Source: JAAYGT01 sp050252075 (GTDB lineage Bacteria > Pseudomonadota > Gammaproteobacteria > Burkholderiales > Burkholderiaceae_B). From it: a stretch of 64,000 nucleotides of DNA. The stretch is from positions 17,569 to 81,568 of the forward strand of contig JBFWLP010000001.1 in the NCBI GenBank assembly GCA_050252075.1, in the 5' to 3' direction. Position 1 is the stretch's first letter; every line of letters begins with the position of its first letter. Under the pieces are notes generated by a model. That model was not told the DNA's origin. It ran no database searches and saw only the letters and a program-made list of their open reading frames with translations. The position numbers and the translations under genes were made by a program. Shown here piece after piece: positions 36,414 through 43,558 of this stretch.

Positions 36414-37751
36414 TTACTCTTTCGTGCTGTCTTTCAGACGCGGCAATGCCGTACCATTCGACGGCGCCAGCAGCCCTGTTTGTACGTAGGTGTACAGCTT
36501 TTCACGGGTGTCCACGATGTCCAGGTTGCGCATGGTGAGCTGGCCGATACGGTCGCGGGGCGAGAACATGGACTCGCCCTTCTCCATGGTCAGGCGCTCA
36601 GGCTTGTACGTAAGATTGGGCGACTCGGTGTCCAGAATGGAGTAATCATTACCGCGACGCAATTCCAGCGTGACTTCGCCGGTAATGGCATGCGCCACCC
36701 AGCGTTGCGCGGTTTCACGCAGCATCATGGCTTGCGGATCGAACCACCGCCCCTGGTAAAGCAGGCGCCCCAGGCGCAAACCGTTGATGCGGTATTGCTC
36801 GATGGTGTCTTCGTTATGAATGCCGGTAACCAGGCGCTCGTAGGCAATATGCAGCAGTGCCATGCCCGGTGCCTCGTAAATACCGCGGCTCTTGGCCTCG
36901 ATGATACGGTTCTCGATCTGGTCGCTCATGCCCAGACCATGACGGCCGCCGATACGGTTGGCTTCAAGCATCAGCTCGACACTGTCGGTGTACTCGACCC
37001 CGTTCAGGGCCACAGGCTGCCCCTGTTCAAAGCGAACACGCACCTGCTCGGGAGCGACCGCAACATCGTCGCGCCAGAACGCCACACCCATGATGGGCTG
37101 CACGATCTTGATACCCGTGTTCAGATATTCCAGATCCTTCGCTTCGTGGGTGGCGCCCAGCATGTTCGAATCGGTGGAATACGCCTTCTCGGAAGACATT
37201 TTGTAATCGAAACCGGCCTGGCGCATGTATTCGGACATTTCCGACCGACCGCCCAGCTCGTCGATAAAAACCTGATCAAGCCAGGGTTTGTAGATGCGCA
37301 ATTCCGGATTGGTCAGCAAACCATAGCGATAGAAGCGCTCGATGTCGTTGCCTTTGAATGTGCTGCCGTCGCCCCAGATATTGACGTCGTCTTCCTTCAT
37401 GGCCGCCACCAGCATGGTGCCGGTGACAGCACGGCCAATAGGCGTTGTATTGAAGTACGTAATACCACCGGTGGAAATATGGAATGCGCCGGCCTGCAAA
37501 GCCGCGATGCCTTCGGCAACCAGCTGGTAGCGGCAATCGATCAAACGCGCGCCTTCCGCCCCGTACTCACGCGCGCGGCGCGGAATGGACTCGTAATCCG
37601 TTTCGTCGGGCTGACCCAGATTGGCCGTGTAAGCATAGGGAATCGCCCCCTTGTTGCGCATCCACAGCAATGCGGCACTGGTATCCAGCCCGCCGGAAAA
37701 AGCAATCCCGACCTTCTGGCCGACGGGTACGTTTTCAAGAATGGTTGTCAT
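36414..37751 (-). CDS. argG: argininosuccinate synthase
   Basis: Joins citrulline and aspartate using ATP. 445 aa, the longer E. coli-type enzyme. The N-terminal ATP loop AFSGGLDTSAAL, GGITYFNTTPIGRAVTG, DGSTFKGNDIERFYRYG and GRHGLGMSDQIENRI are as expected. A perfect TATAAT (minus strand, 37797-37792) lies 40 bp upstream of the ATG. Confidence 0.97.
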   Translation of the reverse strand: MTTILENVPVGQKVGIAFSGGLDTSAALLWMRNKGAIPYAYTANLGQPDETDYESIPRRAREYGAEGARLIDCRYQLVAEGIAALQAGAFHISTGGITYFNTTPIGRAVTGTMLVAAMKEDDVNIWGDGSTFKGNDIERFYRYGLLTNPELRIYKPWLDQVFIDELGGRSEMSEYMRQAGFDYKMSSEKAYSTDSNMLGATHEAKDLEYLNTGIKIVQPIMGVAFWRDDVAVAPEQVRVRFEQGQPVALNGVEYTDSVELMLEANRIGGRHGLGMSDQIENRIIEAKSRGIYEAPGMALLHIAYERLVTGIHNEDTIEQYRINGLRLGRLLYQGRWFDPQAMMLRETAQRWVAHAITGEVTLELRRGNDYSILDTESPNLTYKPERLTMEKGESMFSPRDRIGQLTMRNLDIVDTREKLYTYVQTGLLAPSNGTALPRLKDSTKE

Positions 37752-37791
37752 GAGTATGTATGGCCTTGGCGTTTAAGTAACGTAACCGCCT

Positions 37792-37820
37792 ATTATATCG
37801 CTTGAAAATACTGGAATTGC
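37792..37820 (-). promoter_or_regulatory. argG promoter (-10 TATAAT)
   Basis: On the minus strand, an exact TATAAT occupies 37797-37792, about 40 bases upstream of the argG start. The hexamer 17 bp upstream (GCAATT) is a poor -35, so activation or an atypical -35 is likely. The tRNA promoter on the other strand shares this 100-bp gap (TAGAAT at 37836-37841). Confidence 0.5.
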
Positions 37821-37851
37821 GTGCTGGGTATTTGCTAGAATTTTGCCTGTC

Positions 37852-37927
<76 letters not shown>

Positions 37928-37935
37928 AGTCACCA

Positions 37936-37968
37936 AATCCCAACCGGTTTCCGGTTGGGATTTTTTTT
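37936..37968 (+). terminator. intrinsic terminator of tRNA-Ala
   Basis: AATCCCAACCGG and CCGGTTGGGATT form a perfect 12-bp stem with a TTT loop, followed by a run of T's ending at 37968, nine bases after the tRNA CCA. Confidence 0.93.
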
Positions 37969-38356
37969 GCCTGAAACGCCAGTGTTGGCGCGATCTCCGG
38001 GCATGGCCTCGAGAGCGCTACCCCTGTGAAGTCGGCGTTTTCGCCCGCGCTGACGCCTCTCTGTTCTCCGTTTTCTCTGGTTGCCACGCGAGCGTTCTCG
38101 AGGCCACTTCCTTTGCTGGCGCGGGTTTAGAGGCGGTCGGTTGTGGTTGGCGACTCCTGTAGCGGTGGCGACCGCACAAAAAATCTGTACGTTGCCAACT
38201 TAATGGTTATTCCAAGCGAGCCGTTGCCGACCACGCCGAGACAAGCAGGCGCTGTAGCCTGAGGCGTTCAGCGATACCGTGGTTGCCAGTGGATCTAACA
38301 TCCGGCTGTAACCATTTCGCTTTTTGTCCTCCAACTTTCTTTGCGAAGCCTCTTAA
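37969..38356. other. 388-bp non-coding gap after the tRNA with a foldback element
   Basis: No supported gene. Open frames crossing it are antisense to the tRNA or to the TetR gene. The one structure seen is a pair of 16-base inverted repeats (38004-38019 and 38091-38106, one G-T mismatch) bounding about 103 bp. The remainder looks like unstructured intergenic DNA and must contain the TetR promoter. Confidence 0.5.
38004..38106. repeat. 103-bp element bounded by 16-bp inverted repeats
   Basis: TGGCCTCGAGAGCGCT at the left end matches the reverse complement of AGCGTTCTCGAGGCCA at the right end with a single mismatch. The 71-bp interior is pyrimidine-rich. This resembles a miniature inverted-repeat element, but no target-site duplication is visible. 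Confidence 0.45.
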
Positions 38357-39022
38357 ATGCCCGCTGCTTGTCCTGAGAAGTCCTACCGTCGCCGGGGTCG
38401 CCCACCTGCTTCGCAAGCCGGTCAGTTTGATGAACGGATCTTGCAGGTAGCAACGTCGTTGTTCTTGGATCGGGGCTTTGGCCGCACTACCTTGGATCTG
38501 GTGGCGCAGCACGCTGAAGTGGGCAAGTCCAGCCTCTACGCCCGCTATCCCAGCAAGGGTGATTTGTTCGCTGCCGTGGTCAGTCTCTCAATTCAGACGA
38601 TGTTTGACCACTTGGCACCAGTGCCCGAGGGGCTTGGTCTAGGTCAACGCTTGCAGGCGGTCGGCGAGGCACTGATCGAAGGCATGTTGCATCCGCGCTG
38701 TGTAGCTTTCATGCGCATCACGGCTGCAGAGGCGGATAACTTCCCCGATCTTGCGCTGATGGCCTACCAAGTGAGTTTTGATGGATCAGTCTCTTACGTG
38801 TTGAAGGGGCTAGAAGCAGCCAACCTCGACGCTGCCGACCCGGGGCTCATCACACTGGCCCAGCGCTTTGTGGAGGTGGCTGTTCAGCCGTTATCCTTCC
38901 AGGCGGCCTTTGGAGTTGACGCAGCCTTGCTTCGGCTACGTGCGTCACAGTGTGTGCATGACGCCGTCGAACTGCTCCAAGAGAAGATCGCGATGACGAA
39001 CTGGGGACAATCCAGAACATAA
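38357..39022 (+). CDS. TetR/AcrR-family transcriptional regulator
   Basis: 221 aa. N-terminal helix-turn-helix region at about 25-72: ERILQVATSLFLDRGFGRTT, LDLVAQHAEVGKSSLYARYPSKGDLFAAVV, a standard TetR DNA-binding domain preceded by a basic GRPPAS stretch. The C-terminal ligand domain has no clear match to a characterised regulator. It lies 59 bp before the photolyase gene on the same strand and is the obvious candidate to control it. No strong ribosome-binding site precedes the ATG. Confidence 0.87.
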   Translation: MPAACPEKSYRRRGRPPASQAGQFDERILQVATSLFLDRGFGRTTLDLVAQHAEVGKSSLYARYPSKGDLFAAVVSLSIQTMFDHLAPVPEGLGLGQRLQAVGEALIEGMLHPRCVAFMRITAAEADNFPDLALMAYQVSFDGSVSYVLKGLEAANLDAADPGLITLAQRFVEVAVQPLSFQAAFGVDAALLRLRASQCVHDAVELLQEKIAMTNWGQSRT

Positions 39023-39081
39023 AGGACGATTTCGTCCATTATTGTTAGACTGTAGGTCTTTGTCGTCAACGGAGACCCTTC

Positions 39082-40635
39082 ATGCGCGCCTTGTCGCCGA
39101 TCAGCCTAACGGGTCCGCCCCAGGTGGTCTGGTTCAAGCGCGACCTGCGTGTAGAAGACCATGCGGCACTGGCACACGCAACGGCCGCAGGCCCGGTCTT
39201 GTGCGTCTACGTCGTCGAGCTCGAGCACTGGCATCAGCCTTGCACCAGTGATCGACAGTGGCAGTTTGTACGCGAATGCCTGCTGAGTCTGGACGGGCAA
39301 CTCAAATCGTTGGGCACTGCGCTGGAAATTCACGTGGCGCCGGTCATCCAGATGCTGGACGCCTTGCACCTACGGCTGGGCCCGTTCACGCTACACAGCC
39401 ACCAGGAAACCGGCGGACTCTGGACCTATGCACGCGACCGTGCGGTCGCCGCTTGGTGTCGGGATCATGGCCTGCGCTGGCACGAATACCCGCAAAATGG
39501 GGTCGTTCGTCCCGTGTCGCGCCGTGGGCGACGATTCAAGGAGCATTGGGATGCCTGGGCAGCGGCGTCTCTGGAGCGCCTCCCGGACCATCTCTCGTGG
39601 CTTGAGCCTGCCAAGGACCAAACGGTGCTGCGGCTACCGATGGCTATCAAGACCGACCCTTTACTATGCGCTGGCCGACAAAGTGGCGGCTTGCAGCCCG
39701 CGCGTGAACTGCTCGACAGCTTCTTGGCCAGCCGTGGACAAGGCTACGGGGCCAATATGAGTTCCCCGGCCACCGCCGAGCACGGATGTTCGCGCCTGAG
39801 CCCGCACATCGCGCACGGTAGCCTCAGCTTGCGCCAGATTGCGCAGACCATGCTGAAGGCCCGCGAAGCCGCACCCCGGACGCATTGGCATCGCCAACTC
39901 CATAGCTACATCACGCGGCTCTGGTGGCATTGCTACGCCTTGCAGGTGCTGGAAAACCAGCCGGAGATAGAACGCCGAGCTTTGGTGCCCGAAATGGAAC
40001 AGCTGCCGCGGCCGATGGACACGGCGCGATTCGATGCATGGCGGCTCGGACGCACGGGTTGGCCGATGGTTGATGCCTGCATGCGGTTCCTGCACCACCA
40101 CGGCTGGCTTAACTTCCGCATGCGCGCGATGCTGGTGACAACGGCCACGCATACCCTGTCCTTGCCGTGGCGCCCCGTAGCAGACTGGCTGTCGCAGATG
40201 TTCGTGGACTTCGAGCCTGGCATTCACTACACCCAGATCCAGATGCACAGCTGCATGGCCGCCAGCCCAGTGCTGCGCCTGTACAACCCGGTCACGCAGG
40301 CGCGCGAGTTAGACCCGCAGGGGCACTTCGTGCGCCGCTGGGTACCTGAGCTGGCGGCGGTGTCCGACGAATGGATCGTCATGCCCTGGGCCATGCCATC
40401 GACATTGCGAGATCGGTTTGGTTTGGTAGGGACTCGCGACTATCCTGCGCCCCTGGTCGACTTCGAGCAGGTGCACCGCTGCGTCAAGGCCGAGATCGCC
40501 GCGCTGCGGTCCAGCCTCGGCTTGCAAGCAGCCCCTGGGTTCAACGAACGGCCTCGCCAAGGTGCACGCGCTCAGCGCACGCCTGCACCAAAGAAGGTGG
40601 ACGCCAAGCCGTCCGCGCAGATGAGTCTCTTTTAA
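39082..40635 (+). CDS. cryptochrome/deoxyribodipyrimidine photolyase-family protein
   Basis: 517 aa. N-terminal alpha/beta antenna-binding domain (about 12-150: VVWFKRDLRVEDHAAL, a photolyase signature) and a C-terminal FAD-binding helical domain (about 210-470) with SRLSPHIAHGSLSLRQ, GRTGWPMVDACMRFL and WLNFRMRAMLVT, then YNPVTQARELDPQG. The last five residues are QMSLF, nearly identical to the bacterial beta-clamp-binding consensus QL(S/D)LF, on an Arg/Lys/Pro-rich tail. GGAGA precedes the ATG. It could be a repair photolyase or a light sensor; the clamp-like tail favours DNA repair. It follows a TetR gene and precedes a DUF2461 gene. Confidence 0.87.
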   Translation: MRALSPISLTGPPQVVWFKRDLRVEDHAALAHATAAGPVLCVYVVELEHWHQPCTSDRQWQFVRECLLSLDGQLKSLGTALEIHVAPVIQMLDALHLRLGPFTLHSHQETGGLWTYARDRAVAAWCRDHGLRWHEYPQNGVVRPVSRRGRRFKEHWDAWAAASLERLPDHLSWLEPAKDQTVLRLPMAIKTDPLLCAGRQSGGLQPARELLDSFLASRGQGYGANMSSPATAEHGCSRLSPHIAHGSLSLRQIAQTMLKAREAAPRTHWHRQLHSYITRLWWHCYALQVLENQPEIERRALVPEMEQLPRPMDTARFDAWRLGRTGWPMVDACMRFLHHHGWLNFRMRAMLVTTATHTLSLPWRPVADWLSQMFVDFEPGIHYTQIQMHSCMAASPVLRLYNPVTQARELDPQGHFVRRWVPELAAVSDEWIVMPWAMPSTLRDRFGLVGTRDYPAPLVDFEQVHRCVKAEIAALRSSLGLQAAPGFNERPRQGARAQRTPAPKKVDAKPSAQMSLF

Positions 40636-40674
40636 CTTCACGATCACGCACAAGTGCGACACGGGCCACCGTAG

Positions 40675-41361
40675 ATGAAATTCTCGAACCGAACACTCCC
40701 ATTTCTGACCGAAGCTGGCCAGCAGACCGATCCGAACTGGCTGGAGGAAAACCAAGCTGCCTACGAAGCCCATGTCAGGGGGCCATTCATTGACCTGGCC
40801 GAAAGGCTCAAGACTGCACTTCAGCCCATCGTTCCGGACTACCACTTCCCTGTCAAAGGCATCGGCAGGATCAAAAAGACCGCCAACCATGTGGTCAGTG
40901 GCGGCCCTTCCTGTAAAGACTGGCTGTCCATTTCCATCTCCAAGCCGTCGGAGTCACGCTTTGAGCGCAACCCGCATTTGTTTTTTGGCATTCTTCCTAA
41001 CATCCCACCTTACAGGGGCGTCGTGGTGGCGGGTGGGCTTTTCATGCCATCTGGCCCGCAGCTGAAAAAGGTCAGAAATGCCATCGCACAGGACGCCCAA
41101 CCGTTTCATGCGTTGTTTGCCGACCCCGCATTCAAGGCTCGCTTCAAGGTCGACTTTTCACGCGAAGAAGTCGCTTCCCGTGCGCCACGGGGGTTCGACC
41201 CGGATCACCCAGATATGGAGTGGTTAAAACTCAAGCGATTTTTGGTGGTGAAGAAACTCAGCACGGCCGAGTTCACCTCTGCGGACCTGGTGCCAGCGGT
41301 GGCTGAGGACTTCAAGCAACTGATCCGCCTCAATCGTTTGCTTGAGGATGTGCTCACATAG
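40675..41361 (+). CDS. DUF2461 (TIGR02453-family) protein
   Basis: 228-aa soluble protein. The N-terminal NRTLPFLTEAGQQTDPNWLEEN, then FHLF-like HLFFGI, GGLFMPSGPQLKKVRNAI, and PRGFDPDHPDMEWLKLKRF are typical of the DUF2461 family, of unknown function. It starts 39 bp after the photolyase stop in the same direction, probably forming a TetR-photolyase-DUF2461 transcription unit. Not usually linked to DNA repair in any characterised system I know. Confidence 0.8.
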   Translation: MKFSNRTLPFLTEAGQQTDPNWLEENQAAYEAHVRGPFIDLAERLKTALQPIVPDYHFPVKGIGRIKKTANHVVSGGPSCKDWLSISISKPSESRFERNPHLFFGILPNIPPYRGVVVAGGLFMPSGPQLKKVRNAIAQDAQPFHALFADPAFKARFKVDFSREEVASRAPRGFDPDHPDMEWLKLKRFLVVKKLSTAEFTSADLVPAVAEDFKQLIRLNRLLEDVLT

Positions 41362-41417
41362 TCCTCGCCTACCAAATGCCCCCCGATACGAGAAAAATTG
41401 AAGGAAACAACGCTAGA

Positions 41418-41927
41418 TCAGATCTCCGCTTTGGTCGAATGCGGCAATTCAACTTGGGAAAGTAGTGGCAGTACGTGTTTCTGGGCCGCCCACTCCTTGG
41501 GCCAGGGGCGGCGCATCACTTTCTCCAGCACGGCATCGGTCGAGCCCACCAGCCGTTCCACGACCTCCGGGGCCAGGAGCGTCAGCCGCACCACCCGGCG
41601 TACTTGCGTTACGTCCATGCCTTCGGCCTCGGCGATCTCGGCTACTGATGCCGCCCGCTTCTCATCCAGCAGGCGTTGCCAGTGGTGCGCCAGTCCTAGC
41701 GCCCGCATCAACGCGGTGTCCTGCGCGGCCGACCGGGCTTCCCGCTCCCGGGTGGCCTCGGACAGAAATTCCTGCGGCGCGTCCAAGGGCGTGATGACCT
41801 GCTTCTTCAGCCCCCGCTTCACCAGCGTCCAGGGCACGAAGGTTTCCAGTTGCACGCCGCCTGCCGGGTTCGGCAGTTGATAGGTGACCGGATCACCCTT
41901 GAACCGGCCCCGGTGCTTCTTGCTCAT
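41418..41927 (-). CDS. recombinase-associated island protein, hypothetical
   Basis: 169 aa, soluble. The central part (about 75-140: LMRALGLAHHWQRLLDEKRA, then SVAEIAEAEGMDVTQVRRVVRLTLLAPEVVE) reads as a helix-turn-helix followed by the LTLLAPxxVE..L segment found in proteins and C-terminal tails accompanying serine site-specific recombinases on genomic islands. Function unknown. A strong GAGGAGG precedes the ATG. The start overlaps (ATGA) the end of an upstream fragment with the same C-terminal motif, so the two were co-translated copies. Not a ParB, despite superficial resemblance. Confidence 0.6.
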   Translation of the reverse strand: MSKKHRGRFKGDPVTYQLPNPAGGVQLETFVPWTLVKRGLKKQVITPLDAPQEFLSEATREREARSAAQDTALMRALGLAHHWQRLLDEKRAASVAEIAEAEGMDVTQVRRVVRLTLLAPEVVERLVGSTDAVLEKVMRRPWPKEWAAQKHVLPLLSQVELPHSTKAEI

Positions 41928-42106
41928 GCGTCCTCCTCAAAGCGCTTCACGATCTGGCGTTGCGCCTCCCAATCCACCGGCAGCGGGTTGCGCTGGAACC
42001 AGATCAGGTTCATCCGGCGAGGCTGCCGCCCATTCATCAGCATTTCGAGGATGTCGGGCGCGAGCAGGGTCAGGCGCATAAGCTTGTTGGGCACCGATGG
42101 ATGCAA
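41924..42106 (-). pseudogene. C-terminal remnant of a second recombinase-associated protein
   Basis: 60 codons with LMRLTLLAPDILEMLMNGRQ and LPVDWEAQRQIVKRFEED, equivalent to the C-terminal third of the neighbouring 169-aa protein and of related serine-recombinase tails. The N-terminal two-thirds are missing: upstream of 42106 the frame loses resemblance. The stop overlaps the next gene's start, preserving the old operon junction. Evidence that a larger recombinase module was deleted here. Confidence 0.5.
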
Positions 42107-42222
42107 ATCTTCTGCCCGGGCAATGCCGTTCGGTCATCACGGGGTAATGCATCTTCTTCTCCAAGACGGATGCACCCATGACAACGCCGTTCCCTGTAAA
42201 AGCCAAGCTCCGTGTTCGATGA

Positions 42223-42594
42223 TCACCCTGCGGCCGTTTCCGCAATCAGCACGTCGGCCGGGATGCCCATGCTCTTGTGCAGTCGTCGGATCATGGCCAG
42301 CGTCAGCGGACGCTTACGGTTCAGAACTTCGTAGACCCGGTTGCTCTTGCCAATGATCGGTTCAAGGTCTTTGACAGACAGACCGCTCTGCTCCATCCGG
42401 AATTTAATTGCCTCGATTGGGTCGGGCGCAGCGATGGGAACGTGCTTGGCCTCGTAAGCTTGCACCAGCGTGACGAGGATGTCCAGGCGATCCCCCTGCG
42501 GCGTGCCCAGATCAGGGTCGGACTCCATCAAGGCCGAGATTTCCTTGAGGGCTGCCTTGTAGTCTGCTTCGTTATGGATAGGACGGATGTCCAT
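42223..42594 (-). CDS. higA: HigA-type antitoxin (XRE helix-turn-helix)
   Basis: 123 aa. The N-terminal part (1-60) is a helical toxin-binding/dimerisation region (RPIHNEADYKAALKEISALM). The C-terminal part (about 62-115) is an XRE-type HTH: IKFRMEQSGLSVKDLEPIIG, KSNRVYEVLNRKRPLTLAMI. GGAGGAAAAC precedes the ATG. It lies 18 bp after higB, the toxin-first order typical of HigBA. It should neutralise HigB and bind the palindrome in the higB promoter. Confidence 0.87.
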   Translation of the reverse strand: MDIRPIHNEADYKAALKEISALMESDPDLGTPQGDRLDILVTLVQAYEAKHVPIAAPDPIEAIKFRMEQSGLSVKDLEPIIGKSNRVYEVLNRKRPLTLAMIRRLHKSMGIPADVLIAETAAG

Positions 42595-42612
42595 GTTTTC
42601 CTCCGTGGCCGG

Positions 42613-42915
42613 TCAGGCCATTTCAATGGTTTCTGCGTCCACCGCGTCGTACTCCTTGTGGGTGCCGACGAATTTCACGTAGACGATCTGCAACTTGTAG
42701 GCAACGGCCACGATCAGCCGGTAGTCATTACCTTTGATGTTGAAGACCACGCGACGGTTCTTCAGCACGCTGGCGCTGCGGTACTGCACCTTGAAGTCAG
42801 CGGGCTGAGTCCAGGTCGCGTGCGTCGCTTCCTCATACCAAGCCTTCAGCGGCTGCTCGGCATCGGGATGGCGCTCCCAAAAGGCTCGAAGGGTGGACAC
42901 GGCAATCACTCGCAT
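42613..42915 (-). CDS. higB: HigB-type mRNA interferase toxin
   Basis: RelE-fold toxin of the HigB family, 100 aa: MRVIAVSTLRAFWERHPDAE, then FKVQYRSASVLKNRRVVFNI and IVYVKFVGTHKEYDAV near the C-terminus. HigB proteins cleave mRNA on the ribosome. I choose the ATG at 42915 because the predicted promoter places the transcription start exactly at its A. An in-frame ATG at 42924 falls inside the -10 box. The frame remains open upstream to 43101 but that part is not HigB-like. Confidence 0.87.
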   Translation of the reverse strand: MRVIAVSTLRAFWERHPDAEQPLKAWYEEATHATWTQPADFKVQYRSASVLKNRRVVFNIKGNDYRLIVAVAYKLQIVYVKFVGTHKEYDAVDAETIEMA

Positions 42916-42922
42916 GAGTTGC

Positions 42923-42951
42923 ATTTTAGTCCCATTTTGGGACTGGTGCAA
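42923..42951 (-). promoter_or_regulatory. higBA promoter with operator palindrome in the spacer
   Basis: On the minus strand, TTGCAC (42951-42946) and TAAAAT (42928-42923) are spaced by 17 bp. The spacer contains the 17-bp inverted repeat AGTCCCA-TTT-TGGGACT (42928-42944), a natural HigA operator that would block RNA polymerase. A start seven bases after the -10 falls on the A of the higB ATG, implying a leaderless mRNA. Confidence 0.65.
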
Positions 42952-43050
42952 TCCTGCGCTGACCCAGCCAAGGATTTTCACGATGCAAAACGGCCATTTG
43001 ATAGAGGTGCGCGCCCTCAAGCACAGTGCTTTGCTAACGAACCTAATATC

Positions 43051-43099
43051 CGGACGCGGGTTCGGTTCCGTATTCCACCACCAGAATTCCAAGGCCCGC
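43051..43099. repeat. tmRNA 3'-end-like sequence and left direct repeat
   Basis: 43051-43083 begins CGGACGCGGGTTC, identical to the T-arm start of E. coli ssrA, and ends in ACCACCA, but the T stem is degenerate, so it is a remnant or attachment site rather than a working RNA. It runs into the 20-bp repeat ACCAGAATTCCAAGGCCCGC (43080-43099), which recurs with one change at 44940. The terminator arm that should follow is broken. Confidence 0.5.
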
Positions 43100-43164
43100 A
43101 TGCGGTAATTTTCAAAATTCCAAAACCCATACGCGCCACGTGCAGGAAGAACCCTCGCAACACT

Positions 43165-43398
43165 CTGTGCAAACTTAACGTGTCTGGATGCTTCGGCGAG
43201 TCAGCCGCCGGCAAATGTGGAAAGAGCGCGCCTGGCCCGATTGCTTGCCGATGCTCGAGACGAGGACGCCATTGCCCAACAACTGCTTGGATATGCCTGG
43301 CCACACGGGCCAAGGCGTCAAGCGTGACTATATGCAGGGCGCCGACTGGTACAGGAAAGCCGCCGCCCGAATCCGGCATCTGAACGCTACCCCATAAA
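43165..43398 (+). pseudogene. frameshifted Sel1-repeat protein fragment
   Basis: One frame reads ...PANVERARLARLLADARDED and AIAQQLLGYAW before a stop near 43320. The next frame continues as TGQGVKRDYMQGADWYRKAA and ends at 43397. Together they rebuild a Sel1 (TPR-like) repeat broken by a frameshift around 43290-43310. No complete repeat array or start codon remains. It is the sort of decayed cargo seen beside attachment sites. Confidence 0.55.
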
Positions 43399-43558
43399 AA
43401 CACGAACGTGATCATATCCGCAAGTCAGACTGGGCCGTTTGGGGGTCTTAAGGCCACTGAGATGAGGCAATCTACCGATAGATGCGAGACCGTCATGGGC
43501 GTACGATGAGCCGTTGAATTCCTTCGGGTTTAGGGTTTATTAACATTAAGGGGTCGCC
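43399..43558. promoter_or_regulatory. leader of the secreted-protein gene
   Basis: 160 bp with no gene. AAGGGG lies six bases before the ATG at 43559, and the AT-rich stretch GGTTTATTAACATTAA just upstream suits a promoter -10 region, but I cannot assign boxes with confidence. Confidence 0.3.

Noticed and set aside
41418..41927. ParB/KorB partition protein
   Set aside because: It has an HTH-like segment but no ParB N-terminal motifs, and the LTLLAP pattern matches recombinase-associated island proteins better.
42925..43101. 62-residue N-terminal extension of higB
   Set aside because: Not HigB-like, runs through the palindromic promoter and the repeat region.
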